Shown here: piece after piece, positions 32,701-42,397 of the stretch | Layout of the letters: every line of letters begins with the position of its first letter | Numbering within the stretch: position 1 is the first letter of the stretch | The notes under the pieces: generated by a model | Database searches by the model: none | What the model was told of the DNA's origin: nothing | Seen by the model: the letters and a program-made list of their open reading frames with translations, nothing else | Source: Colimorpha sp045639845 | GTDB taxonomy: Bacteria > Bacteroidota > Bacteroidia > Bacteroidales > P3 | Assembly (NCBI GenBank): GCA_045639845.1 | Contig: JAZUDW010000107.1 | Span: 5,080 to 69,079, forward strand | DNA length: 64,000 nt | Reading direction: 5' to 3' | Position numbers and translations under genes: made by a program

Positions 32701-35700
32701 TTAGAAACTAAACCTTAACGAGAGGCCGCCCTTAGTGGTAGCCGTAAGGAAGGAGAGATAGGGATTGTTGATATTGGTCTGAACAAAGAAACGAAGGGTC
32801 AGGTCGGCAGAGACGGCATAGTCAGCACTAAATTCGGCCATCCAAACTTTGCTACCACTGCTGGCCTGGCTGGTCAGCTGATTGATCTTCCGTATCATCG
32901 TCTTGTTGTCGTTGTAGGTGATATTGAGATTGAGCACGAGGTCGCTCTTGAGGTCGTGCTGCTTGTCGCCGGCTTTGATATGGACTTCGACATCCTTGAA
33001 ACGATAGCCCATGCCGAGAGTAAAACCATCGCGAGTGGTCTCTGTGAGCTGATTGTTGGCAAAGCTGAGATTGAGTGACCTATTCTTCTGAATGCTGAGA
33101 TTCATTTGGAAATTATTGACCATATTGACGCTCATCTTCAGCAAGGGGTTGAACTGCTCGGTGAGGCTCACACCCTCCATGGTGACGGGAGCAATATAGT
33201 CGCCACCACCGTTGAGGACAGACTCGAAGCCATAGTCGTACTGGTCTATCACAGCTCCGATGGCAGCATCAGTATAGTAGTTGCCAATGGTATAGGTAGA
33301 AGTGTAACGATGGCTGATGGTGATATTGGTAAACCATTTTTGAAGAGCCGGAATCTTGGAGAGACCATTGTAGTTGAGACTCCAGTTGGGCAATGGCATT
33401 TTGAGGAAGGGTGAGAATGATCGCGTAGCAGGATCGTCGCCCAGATAGGTAGCCAAGAAGGCGGTGAGAAGTACCGTTTGCTGATTGGGGCTATAGCCTG
33501 CAGGGAAATACATACGTGTCATAGTGTCATACACCATCTGGTGCGCATAGTCGTCGGGATTGGTGGACGACAATCGTTCGGCCACTACAATACGGTTGTC
33601 GAGGAACTGCTGATACAACTGGTCGGGATCGCGGAAAGCGGTACGGAAACTCCAGGTGGTAGAGGTGTAAGAACCCGTAAGACGATAAGACAAGGGCCCC
33701 TCTACCCTACCCGACTGCGAAAGATACTTATAATAGTACTCTTCGCGCGACGAAGTGTTCTGTGCCATGGTGACATCGATCTTCATATCGCGAATAGGTT
33801 CGAGCGTTGCCTGTAGGGAGAACACTTGGTTGGAAGTAGCAAACGACGGATCATTCATCAGAGAGTCGCGACTAAAGAGGTCGCGATCGCGAAGATAGTC
33901 GGCAATATCGACATTGGCACCAAAGACGAAAGGTAGGCCTGGCGTCCAGACCGCCATGGGATCCATACCCAATATGGTGGCTTCGCCCATATAACCGGCG
34001 ATACTCTGTGACGAAGACTGGTTGAAGGAGGTGTTGAGATTTTTGACACCAGCCACCATACGGAGACCCAAATAGCCGAGTTCGCGAAGCGTCTCTTTGA
34101 GATGCTCACGGCGGAGTGAGTCGGCCACACGGGCATCTTCGGCAGTCTTGGCTTGATCTGTCTTCAAACCGCGTTTCTCGTCGATCTTATTGCGTTCTTT
34201 ATCTTTGAGCTTACTATCGTTGGTTTTCTGCCCAAGACGTTGCGTTGGACGTTTGGCAAGAGCCTTCTTCAAGATCGGCACCTTGTTGTAGAGTTTGTTG
34301 AAATCGCCGCCAAGGGTGGCAGTAAGCTGAGATGTGTTTTGAATATGGCTACCTTGGGCAGCAAGGGCCTGTGTGGTACCCATATAAGTGTAACTAGAAC
34401 GGTAGCTTACGGGCATACGCAAGAAGTCGAGATAGGGCAACTTGGAGATAGGCACATCCCAACTGAGGTTGAGCGACTGCTGATAGTTTTCCATGGTACC
34501 GCCGCCGAGGATCGAGCTCCAGATAGAGTCGGCCGCAGTGCGCTCCTCGACGAGTCCGGGAGGTTCATCGATACGAGCATTGGCACCCGCATCGAACTGG
34601 AGTCGCAGACTACGAGAGATATCGTAGGCAAAGCTATAGTCTCTACGCCATGTAAACTGCTTGAAGTAGGCAGGCCTGATGATAACGAGGGCAGCACTCT
34701 TGTTGCGCAAAAGCGTGGATTCGATGTCGCGATACACCTCCGTAGAGAAGGAGATATTCTTGGGCTGAGTATAGAGATTGAAATCTTTGATGATTTTGAG
34801 ATTCTTGTTTTGGAACGCTTTCTTCTTCTCAAACGGTTTAAGCTGTTTAGGCTGGGTGAACGCAAACGAATAGGTGAAACCACCACGATGCTGATCTTTG
34901 TTGTAATATTCCAGATCGTCGTCGCTGGTACGCTCACCACTATAGGCATAGCTGAAAGCGAAATTCTCAAAGTCGTAGAAATGCGGTTTCAGAGCATTCT
35001 TGCCCACACGCTCCTTGCGAATATTAGTGAGTGTGATATTGGTGGTGGTCTTACGTTCCTGCGTCATTCGTTTCACGCTGTCGCGTTCGGCCATCGTCTG
35101 ATAGGTAGCCAGGTCATCCAAAAGCACCACATCGGGATCCAAAGGATTGTATTCGGGACTGCCTATCGTCTTGTTGCGGTCTATATAGAAAGGAATATGC
35201 ATACCCCAGTTTTCGGGGAAGAATTTTCCAAGTTCCAGTTGCATGGTAGTCTGCAGATTGAACTGATTGATAAGTTCAAGAGTAGTAAGCCGGTCTTCCA
35301 GATTACCGAAGCCCGACGAGGTGTAGGATGAGTAGATAGAGAGAGTACCCAAATCGGCCAGATTGGTACGGCCCAAGGCCATAGCAGACCATCCGCCTCG
35401 CTGAGTGTAGTCGGAAAGACGCAGCTCATTGATCCAAACGATAGCACTCTTAGGCATCATATCATTGCCATCGTCGAGACTTTCTTTCTTGGGGTTACGC
35501 ACTCCGACCATGATCACCTTCACCTTGCCCAAATTAGGAGAGCCCAACACCGTATATCGGTGTCCATCGGGTGAGAACTCGCTATAGAGCATGGTAGAAC
35601 TGTATTCGAGGTTGCCTTCGCGGATAAGGCGGTTTCGGTTGGTCTTGATGGCGGTGAGATGCTGAAGATCAATTTCCACATTATTTTCGGCAGGCCATAC

Positions 35701-38700
35701 GCCCAAACGATCGTCGCGAGATACACCCCAAGGTGTAAGCTTGAGCGGCACCTCGTATTCGTAATAGTTGGAAGTGTAGTCGCTACCCAAACGCACAAAG
35801 AGAACAAGGTCGTCATCGTCGAGATTGTCGAGCTCATGTTTCTGCTCAGCATGAACAAACATCTTGAGTTTGCCATAATAGCGCATATCGTACTGGGAGT
35901 TGCGATACACGGCACGCGCATCGCCACTGGCCAAGTTGGTAATATCTAGAGAAAGAGCCTGCTCGTTGAGACGGGTGTAGTTGCTGCTGGTGCTATACCA
36001 CTGTTCGCGTTCAATTCCCGGAGGCAGACAATATGGCACAGGCTCTCGGCTACCGTTTTCCTGAATATTGACAGTGCTCAGAGTAAACGAAGTGTTGGCA
36101 TCGGTACCCGTGACATAGTCGCCCGGCTGATGAAGATCTTCACTATATTTACGCCAAGTGCCGTACACCAGTTCGAGAGTAGCAAAACGAAGAATAACAG
36201 GATCCTGAAACTCACGAAGAAACATACGGATGAAACGGATGCTTTGGAATCCGTTGATGGAGCCCACCTTACGGTCGGGTTCACGAATGGGGATGCTAAA
36301 CTGATACCATCGGGCAATGGGGGCTATTGTGCCGTCGGGCAGAGGCACATCGTTGGCTTCCTGAATATCTACAATGTGGTTCTGCCCCACCACCATCTGA
36401 TCGGGGCGAAGGTCGATCACATATTCATAATAAGCCTCACCTTCACTCAGCGTATTATCCTTATTGATATCCTCTACATTAGGGAACGAGGATCCAGATG
36501 TGGGATAGCTCTCTGGATTATCGACAGTAGCACGGTTGTTGCCCTCGGGATGGTTGTAGTATTTATAACGATCCACTATCTTGAGGTCGGCATTGTCGTA
36601 GTCGCTTCCCAAATAATGATGGTAATTGTCGCTACTGGGGTCTTCTATGGCATTGAGGTAGGCCATACTGGCAGGGCCAAACTGATTGGACAGACTTTGA
36701 AGATAGCCGTTGAAGAAACTCTGCTCGTCTTGCACATAGGTGCTACCCAAACCATCGTAACCCACATCCTGATACTTGCGGGTAGATTCATCGAGAGAGA
36801 AAGCATTGACGATGGACTGGGTCTTGGGTACTCGGCCCCAGATTGTGGTATCGACAGGCAAATCATTGAAAGCATCCGCATCGGAGCCGCCAGGGAGACC
36901 TTGTTCGAAACTCTTACGACCATCGCGAAGGATATCTTCACTGATATCGCCCAAATTGATATAGAACTTACCACCGGGCAGAGCATCGTTGTGCTCACCC
37001 GTTTCGGGATCAAGGAAGGGATCGAGCACCCAGAATTCGATAGTCTCGATATTCTGTGTCTCAAAATCTGTATAGTCGAGATGGCGCATAATACCGCCCC
37101 AACGAGTTGCAGGGTCATTGAGTCGGCCGTCGGCATCAACACCTCTACTATATTGGGTAGGCGCCACATCGTAGTTATAGGGGCCACGTTCAGAAGGATA
37201 GTAAGCGAGGTTGAGTTCGGCGATACGGTCTTCCGAACCCAAAGCCATATCCTTATTGGGGAACACCTCAGTAGAAGAGATACGACGGGCATAAGGCTTG
37301 CTACGGTCGGCCACCGTAATATTGTCGGGGCACTGAGCCGAGTTGGCATCGCCATTGCTGCGCCCATAGAAGACGTTGTGGATGGTGTACCATGAAAGCA
37401 AAGCTCGGTTCATACCATATTCCAACCCAGTGCCACTGGCCGTCTCGGGGAAGAGGGGCATAGGTGTAGCACAATCCTGAGGGGTACTGGCGAGATGCCA
37501 CGAAGTAGGCGACTTCAAGTCGATAGAGCTTTCTGCACCCTCGAAATCGTCGATGTAGGAAGCCGAGCCGTCTTTGCTACCTGTGCGAGCCATACCTGGT
37601 ATAAACTGAGCGAACTCAGCCTGCAAGGTGAGTGCCGAGGGTTCCTTGGTAGAGATAAAGGGGAGCTTATCTACAATCTTGGTGATAAGAGGAACATCGT
37701 GCTTATAGTTAAGGTCGAGGCCCCAGATGCTGTTGCTGGTAGGCTCGTCGCCGAAGTTATTCTTCACCGTCATGGGTTTCTCTCGAAGATTCATAAAAGT
37801 ACCACCCAGATGGAAATCAGGGTTAAACTCATAGTCGAGATGAAGACCCAGCATACGTTTGGTAGTCATAGAGAAGGTATTGTTCTCGCTACTCACACTG
37901 ATAGGTGTGTTGCTGCTAAGAAGACTCTCGTTGATGATGCGCACCGTACCCATCGTATAATCGACGGTATAGTCCACATTCTCGATCAGCGGCATACCAC
38001 CCGCCGTCACTCTCACAGATCCCGGAGAGACGCTGTATCCAAGACTGATCTCGCCACTCACACTGCTGGTATAGTAGCCCTCAAGGAAGAACTTATTCTT
38101 GTCGGCATACTGCTGGGCCAGTGTCTGAGTCATCGTATAGAGAGAGTCGAAGCAGTAATCGTCGGCATACTCGGGACCCAGTTTCTCACGTAGGTCCCTA
38201 CCAAAAGGTTCCACATAGGGGAAGAAGATTCGACCCGTGGAAGCCTGAATGGTACCACCCTTGTAGGCAGCGCTATCCATCCAGTCAAACACACCGTCGG
38301 GCATATAATAGCTCTGCGAAGCATCCATGCGGTCGAGTCCAAGCAACTCTACCAAAGGCACACCCTCGTAGGGGCCTTCGGTAAGATAGCCTATACCCAC
38401 GCCGCCGTCGGGACTCTCATAGAGCACATTGAGACGGAAATTTTCGCGGCTCAGCTGAGTACTCTTCAAGAAATAGACGTTCTTCATCATCAACTTCCAC
38501 AATGAGTTGCGGGGATTCACCTTGGAGCTTTTGAGCAGTTTTACCACCAGCGTATTGGGGTCGTTCACACCATCGGTGGTGAGCTCTCCCACTTGATATA
38601 CAGTGGTATCGCCTACCACTTGATACTGGAATGCGACAGCCAAAATCTGGTCGTTGCTCAAAGGCTGCGAGAGGGTGATGAAACCCAAACGACTGTTGTA

Positions 38701-40017
38701 GGTATATTCACTCGGGTTGAGCAGTCGGGCGCTCTCCACCTTCTCATAGTCGGTGCCGCTGGTAAAACCGATAGTGGTCATATAGTTGGTCACGGCATCG
38801 ATGCTGCGGATAGTTGAAAGATTGACGACTGGGGAACCAGCAGGGCCAGCCATCAAGAGATTGTTAACATTGTTGGCGGGGCGAACTGTGGTAACATCAC
38901 CCTGCCCTATTCCATTCACGTAGCGAGACTGAGGATTGGCCTCACCCAGATCGGTAAGCGCCACTATGTTTCTGTTGTTAGTGACAGCAGCACCCACGTT
39001 GGTACGCCACACCTCCATGCGGATAATCTTGATATTGGAGTTGACCAACGGAAGAGCCGACATGGCCTTATTGTAATTATCGTGAAAATATTGGGCAATG
39101 AAATAGTGGCGATTCTCTTCGTATTCGTCGGCACGGATCTCGAACTCCTGTGCACTAGCACCACCTTGTACCTGCATATTCTCGGTGCTAGTCTCTTTTT
39201 GACTTAACACAGCATCGACCATCAAGTTTCCGAACTTCAACTTGGTATGGAAACCCCAGAGTTGCTGACTACCCTTGATGAGCGTAGTATTGAGTGGGAA
39301 AGAGACATCGCCTGCATCGAAGAGCTGGAGTATATCATCCTCCTTGCCCTCGTATTTCAATTTGATCTGATTCTCGAAATCGAAGGTAGCCTTGGTGTTG
39401 TAGTTGACATCAAAATCGAAGAGGTCTCCAATCTTTGCGTTGATACCCACCTGAATATTTTCGTCAAACTTGGGAGTGATACGACTGCGTTGCGAGGGAT
39501 CAGCATTGGGGTCGGCGGTATAGTTGTGCACCAACTCAAAACTTAGGTCAGCACTACCCGTCTTGCTTATCTCTATCTCCGGACGCGTCGTTGTCAGAGC
39601 CTCAAGCTTTCGACTAATCTCATTGTAACCAGGGATCTGACTCAAGAGACCGCCTTCAGGATTGGCATTATTGGTGGTATTGGTAACCTTATCGTTCCAA
39701 TATTTCTCCATCAGTTGTTCCATACGGTAGTCTTGGTACTCTTGGAAAGTCATATACTGACGGTTGACCACGATATCGCCCACTTTGGTTATCTTCACAT
39801 AGCTATTGTCGCGGGCATCGTATTCCACAGTGGTCGTCACATTGGAAGGTGTCCAGTCGGGATTTTGCGCTTTGAGCGACAGACAGGGTAGAAAGAAGAA
39901 CAACAATAGTACCAAGCACCAATAGCGCACAGGCCCACTATATGAGCCACTACGAGGGGTATTTATATTGTTATTCTTATTCACAACGATACTATTACAA
40001 TCGACTACTGCACCCAA
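32701..40017 (-). CDS. sprA: T9SS outer-membrane translocon SprA/Sov
   Basis: 2438 residues from a TTG start 3 nt after the ruvA stop; a GTG at 39984 gives a shorter and more usual N-terminus before the signal peptide (VLLLFFFLPCLSLKAQ), and no ATG is available in this stretch. The protein shows the SprA family pattern: DISFxxxKYW-like N-terminal part, repeated YRRDARAL-type strands, long stretches of amphipathic beta strands and the C-terminal PYLSFLTATTKGGLSLRFSF. SprA forms the very large beta-barrel pore through which T9SS substrates leave. Location after ruvA is conserved in Bacteroidota. Length is close to Sov of Porphyromonas gingivalis. Confidence 0.95.
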   Translation of the reverse strand: MGAVVDCNSIVVNKNNNINTPRSGSYSGPVRYWCLVLLLFFFLPCLSLKAQNPDWTPSNVTTTVEYDARDNSYVKITKVGDIVVNRQYMTFQEYQDYRMEQLMEKYWNDKVTNTTNNANPEGGLLSQIPGYNEISRKLEALTTTRPEIEISKTGSADLSFELVHNYTADPNADPSQRSRITPKFDENIQVGINAKIGDLFDFDVNYNTKATFDFENQIKLKYEGKEDDILQLFDAGDVSFPLNTTLIKGSQQLWGFHTKLKFGNLMVDAVLSQKETSTENMQVQGGASAQEFEIRADEYEENRHYFIAQYFHDNYNKAMSALPLVNSNIKIIRMEVWRTNVGAAVTNNRNIVALTDLGEANPQSRYVNGIGQGDVTTVRPANNVNNLLMAGPAGSPVVNLSTIRSIDAVTNYMTTIGFTSGTDYEKVESARLLNPSEYTYNSRLGFITLSQPLSNDQILAVAFQYQVVGDTTVYQVGELTTDGVNDPNTLVVKLLKSSKVNPRNSLWKLMMKNVYFLKSTQLSRENFRLNVLYESPDGGVGIGYLTEGPYEGVPLVELLGLDRMDASQSYYMPDGVFDWMDSAAYKGGTIQASTGRIFFPYVEPFGRDLREKLGPEYADDYCFDSLYTMTQTLAQQYADKNKFFLEGYYTSSVSGEISLGYSVSPGSVRVTAGGMPLIENVDYTVDYTMGTVRIINESLLSSNTPISVSSENNTFSMTTKRMLGLHLDYEFNPDFHLGGTFMNLREKPMTVKNNFGDEPTSNSIWGLDLNYKHDVPLITKIVDKLPFISTKEPSALTLQAEFAQFIPGMARTGSKDGSASYIDDFEGAESSIDLKSPTSWHLASTPQDCATPMPLFPETASGTGLEYGMNRALLSWYTIHNVFYGRSNGDANSAQCPDNITVADRSKPYARRISSTEVFPNKDMALGSEDRIAELNLAYYPSERGPYNYDVAPTQYSRGVDADGRLNDPATRWGGIMRHLDYTDFETQNIETIEFWVLDPFLDPETGEHNDALPGGKFYINLGDISEDILRDGRKSFEQGLPGGSDADAFNDLPVDTTIWGRVPKTQSIVNAFSLDESTRKYQDVGYDGLGSTYVQDEQSFFNGYLQSLSNQFGPASMAYLNAIEDPSSDNYHHYLGSDYDNADLKIVDRYKYYNHPEGNNRATVDNPESYPTSGSSFPNVEDINKDNTLSEGEAYYEYVIDLRPDQMVVGQNHIVDIQEANDVPLPDGTIAPIARWYQFSIPIREPDRKVGSINGFQSIRFIRMFLREFQDPVILRFATLELVYGTWRKYSEDLHQPGDYVTGTDANTSFTLSTVNIQENGSREPVPYCLPPGIEREQWYSTSSNYTRLNEQALSLDITNLASGDARAVYRNSQYDMRYYGKLKMFVHAEQKHELDNLDDDDLVLFVRLGSDYTSNYYEYEVPLKLTPWGVSRDDRLGVWPAENNVEIDLQHLTAIKTNRNRLIREGNLEYSSTMLYSEFSPDGHRYTVLGSPNLGKVKVIMVGVRNPKKESLDDGNDMMPKSAIVWINELRLSDYTQRGGWSAMALGRTNLADLGTLSIYSSYTSSGFGNLEDRLTTLELINQFNLQTTMQLELGKFFPENWGMHIPFYIDRNKTIGSPEYNPLDPDVVLLDDLATYQTMAERDSVKRMTQERKTTTNITLTNIRKERVGKNALKPHFYDFENFAFSYAYSGERTSDDDLEYYNKDQHRGGFTYSFAFTQPKQLKPFEKKKAFQNKNLKIIKDFNLYTQPKNISFSTEVYRDIESTLLRNKSAALVIIRPAYFKQFTWRRDYSFAYDISRSLRLQFDAGANARIDEPPGLVEERTAADSIWSSILGGGTMENYQQSLNLSWDVPISKLPYLDFLRMPVSYRSSYTYMGTTQALAAQGSHIQNTSQLTATLGGDFNKLYNKVPILKKALAKRPTQRLGQKTNDSKLKDKERNKIDEKRGLKTDQAKTAEDARVADSLRREHLKETLRELGYLGLRMVAGVKNLNTSFNQSSSQSIAGYMGEATILGMDPMAVWTPGLPFVFGANVDIADYLRDRDLFSRDSLMNDPSFATSNQVFSLQATLEPIRDMKIDVTMAQNTSSREEYYYKYLSQSGRVEGPLSYRLTGSYTSTTWSFRTAFRDPDQLYQQFLDNRIVVAERLSSTNPDDYAHQMVYDTMTRMYFPAGYSPNQQTVLLTAFLATYLGDDPATRSFSPFLKMPLPNWSLNYNGLSKIPALQKWFTNITISHRYTSTYTIGNYYTDAAIGAVIDQYDYGFESVLNGGGDYIAPVTMEGVSLTEQFNPLLKMSVNMVNNFQMNLSIQKNRSLNLSFANNQLTETTRDGFTLGMGYRFKDVEVHIKAGDKQHDLKSDLVLNLNITYNDNKTMIRKINQLTSQASSGSKVWMAEFSADYAVSADLTLRFFVQTNINNPYLSFLTATTKGGLSLRFSF

Positions 40018-40020
40018 AGG

Positions 40021-40602
40021 CTATAGTTTCCCTAAAGCCAGCTTGATCAGCTCTTCTACCGAGGCATCGGCATGGTCTTTGGCAAGAGCCTGAAGCACCT
40101 TGTCGGCAGCAGCCTTGGGGAAGCCCAACATAGTCAATGCAGATAACGCTTCTTCGACGTTTTTATTACTTACAACAAAAGCATTTAACATATTGCCGTC
40201 CATTTTCCCTATCTTATCCTGCAATTCGAGGATAATACGCTGAGCACCCTTGGCACCTATGCCCTTTACTGACTGCACTTTTTTTACATTCTGGGTAGCC
40301 ACAGCCTCTTTGAGTTCGGACACAGTGAGCGACGAGAGCATCATACGCGCCGTACCCGCACCCACACCGCTTATAGCGATAAGCAGACGGAACATCTCGC
40401 GTTCTTCGGCCTCGTAGAAGCCAAAAAGCAGATGAGCATCTTCCCGTACCACATAATGAACAAAAAGCTTCACCTGCTTCAAGTCTTTGATTTGAGCATA
40501 GGTATTGACCGATATCTCTATCATGTACCCCACACCGCAACAATCCACTACAGCATAACTGGGGGTAACATCAGCCAATTCTCCTTTGATATATTCGTAC
40601 AT
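40021..40602 (-). CDS. ruvA: Holliday junction branch migration protein RuvA
   Basis: 193 residues, the normal length. Domain I starts MYEYIKGELADVTPSYAVVDCCGVGY; the two helix-hairpin-helix motifs are in ISGVGAGTARMML and VKGIGAKGAQRIILEL; domain III (EEALSALTMLGFPKAAADKVL) contacts RuvB. RuvA tetramers bind Holliday junctions and recruit RuvB. It lies immediately upstream of sprA with a 3-bp gap and follows the beta-helix lipoprotein gene by 62 bp. Confidence 0.96.
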   Translation of the reverse strand: MYEYIKGELADVTPSYAVVDCCGVGYMIEISVNTYAQIKDLKQVKLFVHYVVREDAHLLFGFYEAEEREMFRLLIAISGVGAGTARMMLSSLTVSELKEAVATQNVKKVQSVKGIGAKGAQRIILELQDKIGKMDGNMLNAFVVSNKNVEEALSALTMLGFPKAAADKVLQALAKDHADASVEELIKLALGKL

Positions 40603-40664
40603 TCTTTTTTAATTATTTTCAAATGATGTGCACTATTTGTACTCATAATAAATTGGACACAGCC

Positions 40665-42278
40665 CTATGGCAATCGAGCAGCCGACACCCTTACAGGCAC
40701 CTTCCCTCGGGGTAGCTGATACAGCAACTTGTATCCACCACGAGGCGCTTTCTCCACCATGGGTACAATCTTGCGGTCGGGGACCGCTGTGGTATCTTGC
40801 CACTCGTAGCAACCAATGGCAGGAGGGTTCAACCGAGGTTGGTCAAGCAGATCATGGGGAATCGTCACATAAGCCATATCACCCGCACCCAAAGCAGGCG
40901 AATCGCTCTGCAGACGATAGTCGCGACCTCTGTCGTCGAGAAAACGAGGCACCGAGTCGGTCATTGTATTGTTGAGTTCTGCGTGTTCGGCAGCTATCGG
41001 TGAAAGGATCAAGCAATTGTCGAAACGCACATTGTGCTGAGCACCCTCTTTGAAATCGAATTTAATCTCGCCAGAGATATGAGACGAAGCATAATTGCCA
41101 TAGATGATACAGTTGCGGAACCAGCATTCCTGCAAGTCTCGGCACACCTCTATTCCATCCATCGACTCATACCAATTGTTGAGCACCACGCTGGCCGTAG
41201 CCCTATTGTTGCCTCTGTAGCCCCAATAGTCGGCAAAGGTAGAGTTGCTCATCAAATAACGGCCACCCAGCGACAGCGAGAGTGTTGACACACCACAGTT
41301 ATCTACCAAGAGATTATCGGCCACAATATAGGCACCTTGTCCTACGATGCCCGCCAAAGCGAAATTCTCTATCCTCGAATTGGTGATACGCAGCGTGGGG
41401 TTGTTATTCACATTCGTATCTACCACCAAACCAGCATAGCCGTTCTCTATCACGGCCCAATCTATCTCATTGTCTCTGCTACCCTGCGAGAGCCAGATAT
41501 AGCCCCACTGACCAGCCAAATAATCGTAATAGCCATCATGACGCACAGAGCTGAAACGCACAGGATTCTCGGCCGAACCTTGAGCCTTGAGCGTAGCCCC
41601 ATCATAGACCCACAAATAACCATTGTCGGCAAAATATACTTCGTCACCAGCCTGGAGGCTGAGCGTACTACCGGCATACACTAGACCGAAGCCATAGATG
41701 ATATGGGGGCGCTGATGGTCCCACGAGTCGCAGTCTATCACACTATACGGATAGGCTCTTCCCATATTGTCGAACACCACATCGGTAGGCAGATGATACA
41801 CTGCATTGCGGCCAAAGGCCGTCAGTACCAACTGCTGACTACCCGTACCCCAATCAAACACAATAGCATCCTCCACCAGGAAGGGCTCGGTGGCGGCATT
41901 GGGATTGATCACTACATGCACGAAGATAAAGATACTATCGTGGGCGGCTATCTCCACATTGCGTGCCACCATAGAAGTATCGCCATCCACATTGATACGA
42001 AATCGGCTTGCTCGCCCTTCTTTGAGCGTTACCGATTTGAGCAACAACGGTTCATCGTAGTTGTTATACACCTTCACCTGGCGAGTAGCCGTACCCATAG
42101 TCACAAACACAGTGTCGAAAGTCAACGTATCGGTCGAGAAGGTCAGCACCACTCCGTCGGTTTTATATCCACCAGTATCATCACACGACACCAAACACCA
42201 TGGCATCAGTGCCACCAGCAACAGCATCATGGCCAAAGCCACCATTCTTTTTCTTATTATGTTATTCATATATTGCAT
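40665..42278 (-). CDS. Secreted lipoprotein with right-handed beta-helix
   Basis: 537 residues from ATG 42278; an in-frame TTG at 42335 gives a long, unlikely extension. The signal peptide carries a lipobox (LVSC, Cys32). The body includes a first beta-sandwich-like part (TFDTVFVTMGTATRQVKVYN) and then a right-handed beta-helix (NPTLRITNSRIENFALAGI and following turns), ending LGAGDMAYVTIPHDLL and a conserved Cys-Tyr (IGCYEW). Similar lipoproteins are found near T9SS genes in Bacteroidota but I cannot name this one. Its first 59 bp, including the start, are nearly identical to the start of the neighbouring gene at 43870, although the rest is unrelated. Confidence 0.78.
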   Translation of the reverse strand: MQYMNNIIRKRMVALAMMLLLVALMPWCLVSCDDTGGYKTDGVVLTFSTDTLTFDTVFVTMGTATRQVKVYNNYDEPLLLKSVTLKEGRASRFRINVDGDTSMVARNVEIAAHDSIFIFVHVVINPNAATEPFLVEDAIVFDWGTGSQQLVLTAFGRNAVYHLPTDVVFDNMGRAYPYSVIDCDSWDHQRPHIIYGFGLVYAGSTLSLQAGDEVYFADNGYLWVYDGATLKAQGSAENPVRFSSVRHDGYYDYLAGQWGYIWLSQGSRDNEIDWAVIENGYAGLVVDTNVNNNPTLRITNSRIENFALAGIVGQGAYIVADNLLVDNCGVSTLSLSLGGRYLMSNSTFADYWGYRGNNRATASVVLNNWYESMDGIEVCRDLQECWFRNCIIYGNYASSHISGEIKFDFKEGAQHNVRFDNCLILSPIAAEHAELNNTMTDSVPRFLDDRGRDYRLQSDSPALGAGDMAYVTIPHDLLDQPRLNPPAIGCYEWQDTTAVPDRKIVPMVEKAPRGGYKLLYQLPRGKVPVRVSAARLP

Positions 42279-42290
42279 ACGTTTGGTGAT
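42232..42290 (-). repeat. Leader-region repeat, copy 1
   Basis: Covers the upstream 12 bp and first codons (MQYMNNIIRKRMVAL) of the beta-helix lipoprotein gene. Nearly identical to 43823-43882 at the start of the adjacent gene; the similarity ends inside the signal peptide. Confidence 0.75.
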
Positions 42291-42397
42291 CAAGTAGTGC
42301 TTGCAATGTTCGAGCGTGTTGGGAATGCACGACAATCATTTCAACAAATCAACAAATAAACAGAGCTAGTTCTTGCGACCCCACTTCGCCGATTTCG